Below the pieces are notes generated by a model that saw only the letters and a list, made by a program, of their open reading frames with translations, had not been told where the DNA came from and made no database searches. Made by a program: the position numbers and the translations under genes. Positions 8,097-18,309 of a stretch of 30,926 bases of DNA are shown here, piece by piece. This stretch comes from Haplomitrium mnioides (Eukaryota > Marchantiophyta > Haplomitriopsida > Calobryales). The stretch lies in contig JBNGIS010016613.1 of the NCBI GenBank assembly GCA_049999725.1, positions 1 to 30,926 of the forward strand, written 5' to 3'. The stretch's first letter is position 1; each line of letters begins with the position of its first letter.

Positions 8097-8880
8097 TGGT
8101 ATTGTATTGTGCATATAAATCAGAGGAAGAGGAGCTCATCACATCCTCATTGCAAACACATTTTGCTTGTTCACTTGTATCTCGTTTGTGCATTCAAGGG
8201 AACATCACGTCTGGCAGGAGAAAGTCGTTTTTTCTCCTTAAAGGTGGAATTGCGAGTACCTGGGCTGCTTTTTCGTGCATAGGAGCAAATTGCAAGGAGT
8301 TGCGATTTGACCTGGAAAGAGGGCGCTGCGTTTCGCAAATCGCAAGGAGTTAAGATTTGGCCTGGGAAGAGGGTGCTGCGTTTCGTGCATCGTAAGGAGC
8401 TGCGATTAAGCCTGGGAGGAGGTCGCTGCGATTTTGTGCACAGGAGGCAACTCGTAAGGAGTTGCGATTTGGCCTGGGAGGAGGTCGTCCTGCGCTTTCA
8501 TGCAAACCTGCTGACGGGAGGGAGATTCGCGAATCTGCTGTCGAGCAGAAAAGCCTTTGCGAATCTTCTGTGACACTAACCCTTCATGGAGCTGAAGTTT
8601 TCCTTCTTCCCTTTGTCTTGCAATTCTCAGCTAAAGTGGATTTTCGCTGCTGCAATATCATCAAATCGATTTTGATATTTCCAACACAGATAAACACGAA
8701 TATGCAGCTCGTGCAACTGCTCTCTGTCCATATGCACATTGGTCTTCTGGTTTCCATTACAAGACCAGTTTCGATTGTTTCCCAGCACATTACTGGTTTT
8801 ATATTCTGTACATAAAATTGACAGAGGAGAAGGATGAGTATCCTCATTGCAAATCCCTTTTGTGTCTCACGTTATCTGCA
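8097..8880. repeat. Two diverged copies of a TATA-containing block
   Basis: 8098-8165 and 8798-8866 share the pattern 'tattgtattgtgcatataaa' then 'tcagaggaagagga', then 'tcctcattgcaaa' and 'ttttg'. The spacing is about 700 bp. The TATA-like box followed by a conserved stretch would suit transcription starts of two LTR-like copies, but no LTR boundaries could be defined. Small ORFs here show no domains. Confidence 0.4.
8292..8503. repeat. Minisatellite, four 50-62 bp units
   Basis: Units begin at 8292, 8342, 8392 and 8454, each with the plan 'gcaaggagttgcgattt' then 'gcctgggaggaggtcgctgcg'. The third unit has 12 extra bases (a 'caggaggcaact' stretch). Because the unit length is not a multiple of three throughout, the ORFs across it are not a protein repeat. 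Confidence 0.85.
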
Positions 8881-9480
8881 TGCTTGCGTTCGCTCATCAG
8901 AAGACCCGTAACTTCTGCTATATAGACAAGGAGGTCGCCATTCCACTGTGTTTTCTGCTGTAAAAGGCAGTGTCGCAGTTCTCCTGCGTTTTCTGCTGCT
9001 CGAGACTCTGCTGTGGCGATTCTAATCTCGCACATTCATGGAGCTTCCTATACGGTTTCTCTAACCTTACATGGATCTGAGAAAGACCCTTTCACAATGC
9101 TAGCCCAAGTAGCTTGGGCTTTTCCCACTTCTTGTGTGATGATCTTCTGCAGGAATTCTATTTTTGGAAGGAAGGTCTCTTTGTCTTCAAGACTTTGGAT
9201 GTGCTTCCTCAACTATCTCCATATTTGACCTTGTCTCCAGAATGTGTAGAGAATAGAATTTGATTAAAGTCCTACCACCCCAAGGGTCATAAGGACCGAA
9301 AGTACAACGTGCACCAAAGTGCAGGCAAAGGAGTGACAAACTAACCAGAGAGTGAAAAACTACATTTCCAAGTGTGATTAAATTGGATCCAACAACCTGC
9401 TCAAACCCCTGGCACTTGATCTGAGGCAAAACCAAGTCAGCTTAAATAAGCAGATAAATGTCTATTACACAGCACAGTCC
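8504..9480. other. Non-coding, no gene seen
   Basis: Apart from the second TATA-containing block noted separately, nothing recognisable is present. ORFs of 60-117 codons on both strands lack domains and overlap each other. The stretch 8930-9010 repeats the phrase 'gttttctgctg' three times, similar to 330-400. Confidence 0.5.
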
Positions 9481-10973
9481 ATATATATTAGCTATGAAGT
9501 TGTGGAGAGCAAAACTAACCACAAAAACACTTAAATGGAAGCTGCAATAGTCTAGGAAACCTTCACACATCACAACTGTGCACGCATAGAGTGCAGCCTT
9601 GACAATGTGGTGTCAGACACAAAGTTTCAGACTATTCAGCCTCATCATGTGTGGCAGTGACAAGCTGCCACAACTTCCTGCTGGTTTCGTCAGTTCCCGA
9701 CAGCAGGTCCTGATCAATCGTCGTACTGAGTTTCTGCACTTTCCAGAAGTAACGGGAAAACTCAGTCATGATGATGCCTAGCACTCCACCAAGAGTATAT
9801 ATATATTATTAATTATGAAGTTGTGGAGAGCAAAACTAACCACAACAACACTTAAATGGAGGCTGCAACAGTCTAGGAAAAACCTACACATATCACAACT
9901 GTGCCCACATAGAGTGCAGCCTTGACAATGTGGTGTCAGACACAAAGCTTCAGACTTTTCAGCCTCATCATGTGTAGCAGTGACAAGCTGCCACAACTTC
10001 CTGCTGGTTTTGTCAGTTCCCGACAGCAGGTCCTGATCAATCGTCGTACTGAGTTTCTGCCACTTTCCAGAAGTAACGGGAAAACTCAGTCATGATGATG
10101 CCTAGCACTCCACCAAGAATCCAACTAACCAAAATCTGTCAACTCTCAAGCATCAGCTTGCGACATCATTCATTTCACTTTATTTTGATCTTGTGAAGCA
10201 AACATCCAAGAGCTTAACTCCCAGAGAGGTCTACTGAAAGGTTAGCGATTGGGGCCTTCTGCACCCTGAACATAGCACATGAAGCGCATCACTGGTGACT
10301 ACTTGGATGCAGAACATCCGCTAAAGTCACTGAATATACTGGCTATGAAGTTGTGGAGAGCAAAACTAAACCACAACAACACTTAAATGGAAGCTGCAAT
10401 AGTCTAGGAAAAACCTACACATATCACAACTGTGCACGCATAGAGTGCAGCCTTGACAATGTGGTGTCAGACACAAAGCTTCAGACTTTTCAGCCTCATC
10501 ATGTGTAGCAGTGACAAGCTGCCACAACTTCCTGCTGGTTCCGTCAGTTCCCGACAGCAGGTCCTGATCAATCGTCGTACTGAGTTTCTGCCACTTTCCG
10601 GAAGTAACAGGAAAACTCAGTCATGATAATGCCTAGCACTCCACCAAGAATCCAACTAATCAAAATCTGTTAACTCTCAAGCATCCGCTTGCGACATCAT
10701 TCATATCACTTTAGTTTGATCTTGTGAAGCACACATCCAAGAGCATAACTCCCAGAGAGGTCTGCTGAAAGTTTAGTGATTGGGGCCTTCTGCACCCTGA
10801 ACATAGCACATGAAGCGCATCACTGGTGACTACTTGGATGCAGAACATCTGCTAAAGTCACTGAATATATTAGTTATGAAGTTGTGGACGGTAAAACTAA
10901 CCACAAAAACAAATAAGTGGAAGCTGCAATAGTCCAGGAAAAACCTACACACATCACAACTGTGCACACATAG

Positions 10974-11335
10974 AGAGTGCAGCCTTCATGGATGAGACTG
11001 ATTGAGTACGGAAAGAAAGCTTGGCGCGATGCTTGTAGAGACTGGAGAAAGGCTCAAAATGAAGAGAAAAGAGAAAAAATTCTTGAAGCCTTTGACAGAA
11101 CATGGGGAGTATCCGTGATGAGGACTCAGTTTACTGGAATTTGGATGTTAGTAGTAATCTGGATTGAGGGCATTGGGCTGTTGTTATTTTCTAGGCTAGA
11201 TCCCGAAAGGGATTGATTGGTTGTTGGTTTTTGCCGCTCGGCCTGATTGCTGGCCGCGGTTGTATCCTTGTTGCTTGAAAGTAAATAAAGTTGTTTGCTT
11301 TCGGTCAAAAAAAAAAAAAAAGAGTGCAGCCTTCA
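10974..11335. repeat. Perfect 15-bp target-site duplication around a LINE tail
   Basis: agagtgcagccttca occurs at 10974-10988 and again at 11321-11335, directly after the poly(A). The neighbouring uninterrupted A modules show the empty site (near 9590, 9915 and 10445) as 'tagagtgcagccttgacaat'. The pair therefore proves the insertion and its exact borders. Confidence 0.95.
10989..11320 (+). mobile_element. 5'-truncated L1-like LINE insertion with poly(A)
   Basis: This 332-bp insert ends in 14 As (11307-11320) preceded by the signal AATAAAG at 11284. It is flanked by the perfect duplication described above. The first 230 bp are open in one frame and encode a basic stretch (KKAWRDACRDWRKAQNEEKR) that looks like the tail of a LINE ORF2, then a 3' UTR with the stem CGGCC-tgattgct-GGCCG (11238-11255). 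The same 3' region occurs upstream of LINE-B ORF1 in the opposite orientation. The insertion interrupts one repeat unit only and is the youngest-looking event in this part of the window. Confidence 0.9.
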
Positions 11336-11415
11336 CAATGTGGTGTCAGACACAAAGTTCGAGACTATTGATCCTCATCATGTGTAGCAGCCACAACTTC
11401 CTGATCACTCAACGA

Positions 11416-12957
11416 CTGACCACGTGTCACCATCCGCACCATCATTGAACAACACAGACGTACTGGAGGTCTATACTGCTGTTTCGTAGATTTCCAGAAA
11501 GCCTTTGACTCAGTACCACACAACAAACTTTGGTCCAGATTACATGAGTTACAACTACCAACCAACTGGATCACGGCCATCCAGATCTTATATGAAGAAG
11601 TTATGGCCTGTGTTCGCACACATCAGGGCATGTCGGAGCCTATCCATTGCAACATCGGTGTCAAGCAGGGCTGCCGACTCTCTCCCACCTTATTCGGTCT
11701 GTTCATCAACAAACTGGAGACAGTACTGGTCAATATGGGAGCCCCTGCCCCTAATCTGCTAGCCCAGACCATTGGTATTCTCTTGTATGCAGATGACATC
11801 GTCCTCATGTCAACAAGTGCTGGACTCCAACAACACCTAAAAGCACTGAACCAATTCTGTAGCCAATCGGGTTGACTGTCAATATGAAGAAAACCAAGGT
11901 CCTGGTCTTTGGAAAATGGCTCACCACAGCACAGAGGGATACTTTCAAGTTCAGGCAGGACAATGTCGAAGTGATGAACCAGTACACCTATTTGGGGATA
12001 CCAATACATGCCCAGAGAGGATGGAGCTTTGGAGCCGAGCGCAGGATTACAGCAGGTCTCATCAGCTTATACCAACTGAACAGCTGGTGCAAGGCAAAAG
12101 ATATATGGCATATACCCATGAGAATCGACCTCTTCCTTACGTTCGTTGTTCCAACAGCAACATATGGAGCAGAAATATGGGGACCCACTAGCTCCGGCCA
12201 TGTGGCTGAAACACGGTGAGAAATCTCTCAAGAGGTTCCTGACTAGATTAGCCAATGTACACACCACCACACCTCTACACATCCTGGCAGCTGAATTTGG
12301 TATGATACCCATTGAGGCGCACGCAGTGATGAAACTTGTCACATACCTGCAATCGATCCAAGACACTACACCGGCCAGATACCCAGCAATGGCTATGGAG
12401 GCATCTCATCAGGCAGCTCCTGGAGACCCCACAATCAATGCCAGAAATGGCTCAAAAGATGGGGACTGGATATAGATGATCTTCCTAAACAATCAGGAAC
12501 AGTGCTCAAGGACCATCTATCAACACATTACTTCACAGTCATATGGCAATCCTACAGAGCGGCATCCTGGACTGTCAAGTACAACGCGCTTGTCAACAAC
12601 ACTCCCTCAAGGCAAATCCAGCAATACTTGACGACTAACATGTCACTCAAGTTGGTCCAGACCCTCACACAACTTCGTACTGGATCCTGTCAACTGGGAT
12701 GTGAAACAGCCAAATGATCCAAGATCGGCAACAAAATCCGACCTGAGAAGTTGCTGTGTCACCAGTGCCATCTACAAGTCATGGAAGATGAACACCACAT
12801 CATCTTCTGTTGCCCCAGATACAATGAAATCCGAGGAAGGTATCATGGACTTTTTGTAGAACAGAATGGGACAATACAACAATTTCTCAAACATCATGAT
12901 CAACGCTGGCTGGCACTCTTCTTTCGGGAACTCATGCTGCTTAGATCTCAGAAATAG
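11416..12957 (+). pseudogene. LINE reverse transcriptase (ORF2 C-terminal half), frameshifted
   Basis: The translation starts inside the reverse transcriptase with VDFQKAFDSVPH (near 11488), continues with GVKQGCRLSPTLFGLFINKL, and reaches the catalytic YADDIVLMS near 11788. One base is missing near 11873, and the frame continues as LTVNMKKTKVLVFG and GAERRITAGLISLY. A second shift near 12200, a stop at 12472 and another at 12715 follow. The C-terminus has a zinc-binding CHQC...H....C pattern (12755-12816), usual after the LINE thumb. The catalytic box is intact, but the protein cannot be made. The 5' half (endonuclease) is missing because of truncation, and the start lies in the decayed end of the tandem array. 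It belongs to a clade different from LINE-A and LINE-B, judging by its tail. Confidence 0.9.
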
Positions 12958-13170
12958 ACAGATTAGACATAGAGACTAGTGACGAGAGAGCCAGCATATG
13001 ACTCACAAGCGGGTTTGTCCCCACTCAACTGTTTTCAGTTAAACAATTTTTAGCCTACTACTTCAGTTTTTGCACCCCTCCGCACTCTTGTGCGCATTGT
13101 GCTCTCAGTCCTTGTGGCCCTAGGGCTGGCTCTGGACTTTAATCGAATTCAATTCAATTCAATTCAATTC
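12958..13170 (+). other. 3' UTR of the second LINE, ending in (AATTC)5
   Basis: About 200 bp follow the last stop and end in five AATTC units at 13146-13170 instead of poly(A). Microsatellite 3' tails occur in RTE-, CR1- and Jockey-type LINEs, which separates this element from the poly(A) LINEs in the window. No target-site duplication was found. Confidence 0.7.
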
Positions 13171-13637
13171 CCTTATACATTTCTTGCATTTCTCACTTGT
13201 CAAATACTGTTTTCTTCCTGTGAGGTCAGAACATCACTCTCACGATTTCTGTGCAAATTTCAGGAATTTCGAAATTCCAGCTATTTTAACAGCATTTTTG
13301 GTCCACTCAGGGGAACTTCATTTTCCATCTTTCTTAAATAGAGTAGAAGAGAATAGATAAAATTTTGATCAAAGTCCCAGACCAGCCCTAAGAGAGAGAA
13401 TGGCTAAATCCACCACATCACACCATGTTTAGGAGTTCCATAAAGAACAGAAAAGCAGATGTGATGGATTTAGCAAAGAGGTCTGATAACTTTAACAATT
13501 CCATATAGATAGACGAAAAAACATCTGAGTAAAACTGTCCGAACAGCATGCACTACTTGCTCATTCTTTCTTTCAATTGAAGCACATAAGACTCAACTAC
13601 ACAACTCAGAGCAAAAATTAAATTTCTACAATCATAC
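13171..13637 (-). other. Non-coding; presumed intron 5 of the DENN gene
   Basis: No exon is seen. The donor of exon 5 reads into this segment on the minus strand. A phrase near 13347-13385 ('gagaatag...gatcaaagtcc') also occurs near 9249-9275, possibly a diverged repeat. The next expected exon of the gene was searched for by eye from here to position 1 and not found. Confidence 0.5.
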
Positions 13638-15307
13638 TTGTTTGCTCGTAGTAACACTCGTCGTTCAAGTAGTATTGCAGTAAATAGGCGAATGACATTG
13701 TCAATGTCTAAGCACTGAATGAGGGGTTGAAAAGACATCTGCAATATGAACCACAAAGTACTCAGCACACTGAGGAGTATTCTACTACAACTTTTATCCA
13801 CACAAACTAAGCCTACCAAATGGGAAATCTGTACCAGACTAAGAAGAGAACTGTCAACAGCAAAGTAAGGATAGAAAATACATCCGCATGAGGTAAGCCA
13901 TCCTTTGGTGGTGCCTCTATATTCAATAGAAAATTCTCCACAGAAAATAGTACTTGACTTCTGCCCAGGGTTGGCAGCCGAACTGATGAAACCATATGTG
14001 CAATGATATCCCAAAGAGGTTTGCTGTGCCAAAGAGATTGCAAGGTCAAGAATCTTTTCTGGAGAAATAGAATATAAACCTGACACTACTTAAAGATTAA
14101 AGGCTAAAGTTACCATACTACTTAAAGATGTATGAATAGCCTATTCAATTTCATTGTCTATGATTTGTAGAAGTGCATGGGTGTGTGGGGCAAGTGCTCC
14201 TCATGACCCATCCATAAGACTGCAAAGTCCTCTGAAACAAGGATAATGACACATGATAGTGCCAGGCATTGGCATACCAAAATCTCTGTGCTTGATCCAA
14301 CCAGTGGGATCAAAGTTTTGTGTCACAGAGTCATTCTATCACTCCTGAATTGAAAATACCTGCAACCAGATGGAGAGAAGCATAAACGGTATAACTCCTC
14401 AAGGGCTTCACGGAAGACCAAGAAACAAGGTAAGTGTGAAACCACACATATACACTTATCCACATATGAGTTGGCAGGAATGCGATACGCTTGGGCAACA
14501 TCATCATCAACTGGATCACGGAATGCCACACAGCTGACATAAATTTTTGACCCATCACCATCTGTTCCAAACCAGAGAGCCGCAAATACATTTAGTCACA
14601 TTGCTGTGATGCTCCCCTTAACCCAGCATTCACATACGGCAGCGAAGTAATTCACAAAACATAGGCAAGTTCTCCCAATACCTGAACTTGAAACGAATAT
14701 CATTGGCAACACATTTATGATAACAAGTCTTGTTGCCAAATCAAACCAAGGTATTGCCTTCATTTATTCAAAACAGCATTTCAACAGAAACAATAGCCAT
14801 GTTCCAATACACAATTCGCAAACCAAGAAACAGGGCAATGAACGTCTATCATCCAAGTACTGTACCTGTTAAGACAATTGGATAACTTCGAGGATGGCTC
14901 AATTCATCTGCAGCACTCGGCCCAGCAGAATAGAACCCCACCCCAGCTGGAAGAACGCACTATACGGTAAAAGGCCACACAACAGTGAGAACAAAGTCCA
15001 AATAATTGGATTCGCAAGTCCCGGAGGTTTGAAATGAATTAATACCAAGTCAGTTAAAAGTCTCCTGTCATTTTAAGAGCAACAAATCTATTAGCCAACA
15101 ATCAGCACAAGCAATGTTGAGAAATACCGTTGAAAGTTGTAGCGGTGGTTGGCTGTCAGACGTTGAAGCAGGAAACTGATCCAAGAGAGCAGGTTGGTAC
15201 ATAACCGATGTACCTTGAAAACCTCTAATGCCATTGTTGGATTGCAGGGCTGGACCAAGCCCACACACTGCAAAGTATGCCACCACTCTAGGCCCGTTTT
15301 TCCCCAT
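13638..15307 (-). CDS. SCD1: SCD1-like DENN-domain protein, first five exons (partial)
   Basis: Five exons on the minus strand give 239 codons plus two bases: 15307-15128, 14959-14866, 14561-14360, 14023-13882 and 13738-13638. All four introns are GT-AG, the phases (0, 1, 2, 0) fit, and no stop occurs. The product starts MGKNGPRVVAYFAVCGLGP and has VLPAGVGFYSAGPSA (exon 2), AFRDPVDDDVAQAYRIPAN (exon 3), KPLWDIIAHMVSSV and EAPPKDGLPHAD (exon 4), then LFTAILLERRVLLRAN (exon 5). This is the uDENN domain and the beginning of the core DENN domain of plant SCD1, a protein with C-terminal WD40 repeats that acts in cytokinesis and clathrin-linked membrane trafficking and binds Rab GTPases. The last exon ends with a donor (gtatga) after two bases of the next Lys codon. 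Exon 6 is absent downstream, so intron 5 exceeds 13.6 kb or the gene is cut. The start ATG fits the family's N-terminus. Confidence 0.9.
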
Positions 15308-16430
15308 CCTTGAAAAGAATAAGCACTTATAGAAAATGTAGGAATCACGTCACCATATCACCTAAAACCTACTACAACGGGTAACACTGCCCAGGCTCAC
15401 TGAATAAGGAATCAATCCCACAATAGGAGCCAAAGTGGATCGTCCCAATCCACAGAACACCGCAACAGCACAAGAAAGGCTGCTTTTGATAAAGAATCCA
15501 ACACTTCCCAGTTTTCTTTCCTCTCTGATTCTCTTTACTCGTTATAAAACAGTAAACCTCCCATTGGACTTGCAGATGGTGTTGGAGATGAATTTGGTGC
15601 CAAAGAAGCAGCAGGCAGAAGAATAATGCTAACAGTGATGATGGACATCAACGTAACAATCGCGGAGCATCAGCTGCATTCAATTGTCAATAAAACAACG
15701 TGCTACATAAAAAGCAGATCAGTCATCCGCAATTGGTCATTGATAAACTTGGCAATGGGCCACTTGAGTTCACTTTCAGGTCCCCACACATACTTCCAAC
15801 TTCGTTTTTGAAAACCTGAAAGCCCACAATTCTTTCATTCATGAACTTCTTACATACTAGTAAGGAACAAAAACCGGAAGAAATCGATGCGGTCAAGGTA
15901 GGTCGAATAAGAACAGGAGAAATAGATGACGGGAAGAAATCGATGAAGAGCGAAGAAGGTACCGACTGCAATGCTCGAATGAAGGCAGCAGAGGCTAGCG
16001 TCCTGCGAAAGAGAAAGGCAGAAGAAATCTTCAGCCAAAAATTTAGGCTAGTCTGCAGGCGCAACACAAAATGTCAAAGCAGAAAACGAACTGAAAGCAG
16101 CAGCAAAAAACGGTCGAATCGACGAATCCTTGTTGATGCGATTGTTTACTCGATAGAAATTCCACTACAGATATCTGAGCACGATCTACTGTAAACCCAT
16201 TTCGCTAGCAAAATTGACAGTCGATTTCATTTTTCTACCATAGTCAGAACTTACATACCTCTTGTTCAAAATTCAAGACGTCACTATTGTTCCATTTTCC
16301 TCAAAATAGGCATCTAATGGTAACAGAAATCATTAGACGATATTTCTCCTTTAATCTCTCCTTGTATATACGATGACAATTCTACTAAAACTAGTTTTCG
16401 ATAAATTTTTCCAAAAACCTTTTTGCTTTG
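15308..16430 (-). promoter_or_regulatory. Upstream region of the DENN gene (5' UTR and promoter presumed)
   Basis: This 1.1-kb stretch precedes the start codon of the SCD1-like gene and ends at a tandem array. It should hold the promoter and any 5' UTR exon, but no box can be assigned with confidence. A 117-codon plus-strand ORF at 15841-16194 is highly charged (rich in Lys, Arg and Glu) and has no known domain. It overlaps a 114-codon minus-strand ORF, so neither is supported as a gene. Confidence 0.4.
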
Positions 16431-17181
16431 AACTCTCCAAGTGGAATGGCCAAGAAATTTAGCTATGAATGATAGAAAAAATGAGAGAGTGAACTTGGTG
16501 GCAAGTCATTGAGGCATCAAGCTCTATTAGTCAACTCTCCAAGTGGAATGGCCAAGAAATTTAGCTCTTAATGATAGAAAAACGAGAGAGTGAACTTGGT
16601 GGCAAGTTATTGAGGCATGAAGCTCTATTAGTCAACTCTCCAAGTGGAATGGCCAAGAAATTTAGCTATGAATGATAGAAAAAACGAGAGAGTGAACTTG
16701 GTGGCAAGTCATTGAGGCATCAAACTCTATTAGTCAACTCTCCAAGTGGAATGGCCAAGAAATTTAGCTCTGAATGATAGAAAAAACGAGAGAGTGAACT
16801 TGGTGGCAAGTCATTGAGCCATCAAGCTCTATTAGTCACATAACTGCGAGAGAGTGAACTTGGTGACGAGAGAGTGAACTTGGTGGCAAGTCATTGAGGC
16901 ATCAAGCTCTATTAGTCACATACCTGCGAGAGAGTGAACTTGGTGGCGAGAGAGTGAACTTGGTGGCAAGTCATTGAGGCATCAAGCTCTATTAGTCACA
17001 TAACTACGAGAGAGTGAACTTGGTGGCAAGTCATTGAGACATCAAGCTCTATTAGTCACATAACTGCGAGAGAGTGAACTTGGTGGCAAGTCATTGAGGC
17101 ATCAAGCTCTATNNNNNNNNNNGCGAGAGAGTGAACTTGGTGGCAAGTCATTGAGGCATCAAGCTCTATTAGTCACATAAC
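16431..17181. repeat. Tandem array, 102-bp units then shortened 62-82 bp units
   Basis: Four units start at 16431, 16533, 16634 and 16736, each beginning 'aactctccaagtggaatggc' and ending 'aggcatcaagctctattagt'. From about 16838 the units lose the first half and become 'cacataactgcgagagagtg' plus the common end, sometimes with 'gagagagtgaacttggtg' doubled. Copies are over 95 percent alike, so the array is young. It contains the assembly gap, so its true length is unknown. Confidence 0.95.
17113..17122. other. Assembly gap of 10 N
   Basis: Ten unknown bases lie inside the tandem array. A round number in a repeat suggests a scaffolding gap, so copy number here should not be trusted. Confidence 0.95.
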
Positions 17182-17253
17182 TTATGATGTGTGAAGGTGA
17201 CTTGCCAACCTTTTTATGTGGCATATGATGTGTCATCATATCTTTACTATAGT

Positions 17254-17690
17254 TATAATAGTAAAAGCATGATGTTGTGTTATTTATAAGAAAATAGAGA
17301 GGAGTGAAAGAGCTAGTAGAGGGTCACTTTTAGGGTTGAAATTATTTTAAGATTACTTGCTTTTGAAGTTACTTTAAGCTGAGTAGTATAAGATTACTTT
17401 TAGAGTTGAAATTAGAAGAGACTTGTAAATGATCACTTTTAGGGTTGAAATTAAACGCCGCTTATAAGTGAAAGAATAAGGATGGCACCTACTTCTCGTG
17501 TATAAATAAAAAAAACTGTATAGTCTCACTTTTCATTTTGGAGTTCCTCTCAAATCGCTTTGGTTACTTGGTTTCTTAGCTTTGGCTTGCACTTTTAGCT
17601 TTCATTTGCTTATTGGTCTTGAGTTGCATAACTCTATTAGAGTTATCTTGGAGTTGTTACTCATTTGGAAGTTCTTTGAGTTCTGTTACA
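17254..17690 (+). repeat. Family-1 LTR
   Basis: The LTR starts TATAATAG (TGTAATAG in the other copies) and ends CTGTTACA. It has a TATA box (gtataaataaa) near 17500 and three repeats of 'cactttta-gggttgaaatt' (17324, 17394 and 17433). The motif ttttagggttg contains a telo-box core (AACCCTAAA on the other strand). Confidence 0.8.
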
Positions 17691-17691
17691 T

Positions 17692-17704
17692 TAGTATCAG
17701 AGCC
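17692..17704 (+). other. Primer-binding site of family 1
   Basis: tagtatcagagcc lies one base after the LTR and resembles the plant site TGGTATCAGAGC, complementary to the initiator methionine tRNA 3' end. The G-to-A change at the second base is shared with the other family-1 copy (minus strand, 20911-20924). Confidence 0.75.
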
Positions 17705-17730
17705 ACAGTTCTTTTTTGTAGAGAATTAAA

Positions 17731-18230
17731 TGGAGAATCAAGAAGCGAGGATTCAAACGGTGTAACAACAAATTGAACATCTTTCTCGCTTTTTCGAAGT
17801 TCAAATGCAGATGGGAAAAATGGCACATTTTCAAGAAGAAGAAGAAAGTCATGTGCGGTTTCTCAAACCAAAATCATATGATAGAAAGATGTGTACTGAA
17901 GCATCTGAGAATTTCTTGTTCGATTGTGAGCAATACTTTATGGCTACAAACATCAGAGAAGATGGTCGAAAATATCTATCTACTGTAAGTCAATTAGAAA
18001 AAGTGGCAGAAACTTGGTGGAGATATCAAATTGATCAAGCTCAACTTGGATTTGTTGTTTCAATTGCTTCTTTACAACAGTTCAACGAAACAGTGAATTT
18101 AAGATTTAGGGTTCCGAATGCTCAAAAAGTAGCAAACGATCGAATGGTAGAATTGAAGCAACTTGGTACATTAAGAAGATACGCCACACAATTTCAAAAT
18201 ATCGTTATAAAAATTTCTAATATAGGCAAA
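17731..18230 (+). pseudogene. Family-1 gag, truncated by family-2 insertion
   Basis: Reading from the ATG at 17731 gives MENQEARIQTV, one in-frame stop, and then an open frame through HFQEEEESHVRFLKPKSYD, the capsid-like KVAETWWRYQIDQAQL, and LRRYATQFQNIVIKISNI. This is the retrotransposon gag domain in the expected order (Y-F, then WWRY, then the LKQLGTLRRY..FQ block). It ends where the family-2 LTR starts; the next residues in the other copy would be REEEALYRLVRRLKP. Gag forms the particle that packages element RNA. Confidence 0.8.
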
Positions 18231-18309
18231 TGTAACGAGGTCCGTTAAACTTGATGGAACCTTTAGATCTAGTTATTGTTAAAGTTGGTTATCAGAGAAG
18301 AAGCTTAGA

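Larger units (their letters stand above)
9481..11415. repeat. Higher-order tandem array, unit about 530 bp (A 300 bp + B 220 bp)
   Basis: Module A starts at 9491, 9813, 10341 and 10872 ('tatgaagttgtggagagcaa' and onward), and contains 'gacaatgtggtgtcagacac' and 'cgacagcaggtcctgatcaa'. Module B lies at 10118-10340 and 10648-10871 and again at 1-148. The two full A+B units are 528 and 530 bp long. The first A copy is followed directly by the next A without B. The last A copy is interrupted by a LINE tail at 10989-11320 and decays near 11415, where a second LINE begins. No ORF is conserved between units, so the array is non-coding. Confidence 0.9.
17254..18230 (+). mobile_element. Family-1 LTR element, 5' half (gag-only type)
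   Basis: A 437-bp LTR (17254-17690) is followed by a primer-binding site and a gag ORF that stops abruptly at 18230, where the family-2 LTR begins. The LTR and gag match the complete family-1 copy at 19697-21328 in the opposite orientation. The 3' half of this copy is not found in the window. The five bases 'gcaaa' at 18226-18230 would be the target of the family-2 insertion. Confidence 0.8.

Noticed and set aside
8102-8815. Overlapping plus-strand ORFs of 70-117 codons
   Set aside because: They run over a minisatellite with unit lengths that are not multiples of three and over a duplicated non-coding block.
149-9480. Mutator-like transposon with 9-bp target duplication
   Set aside because: The shared 'tccatatat' is AT-rich simple sequence and no terminal inverted repeats or transposase were found.
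13146-13170. Ordinary microsatellite
   Set aside because: Its place directly after the LINE 3' UTR makes it better explained as the element's 3' tail.
15841-16194. 117-codon charged ORF upstream of the DENN gene
   Set aside because: It has no recognisable domain, overlaps a 114-codon ORF on the other strand, and shows no splice or codon evidence.
16431-17181. CRISPR-like array
   Set aside because: The units are contiguous tandem repeats without unique spacers, in a plant genome.
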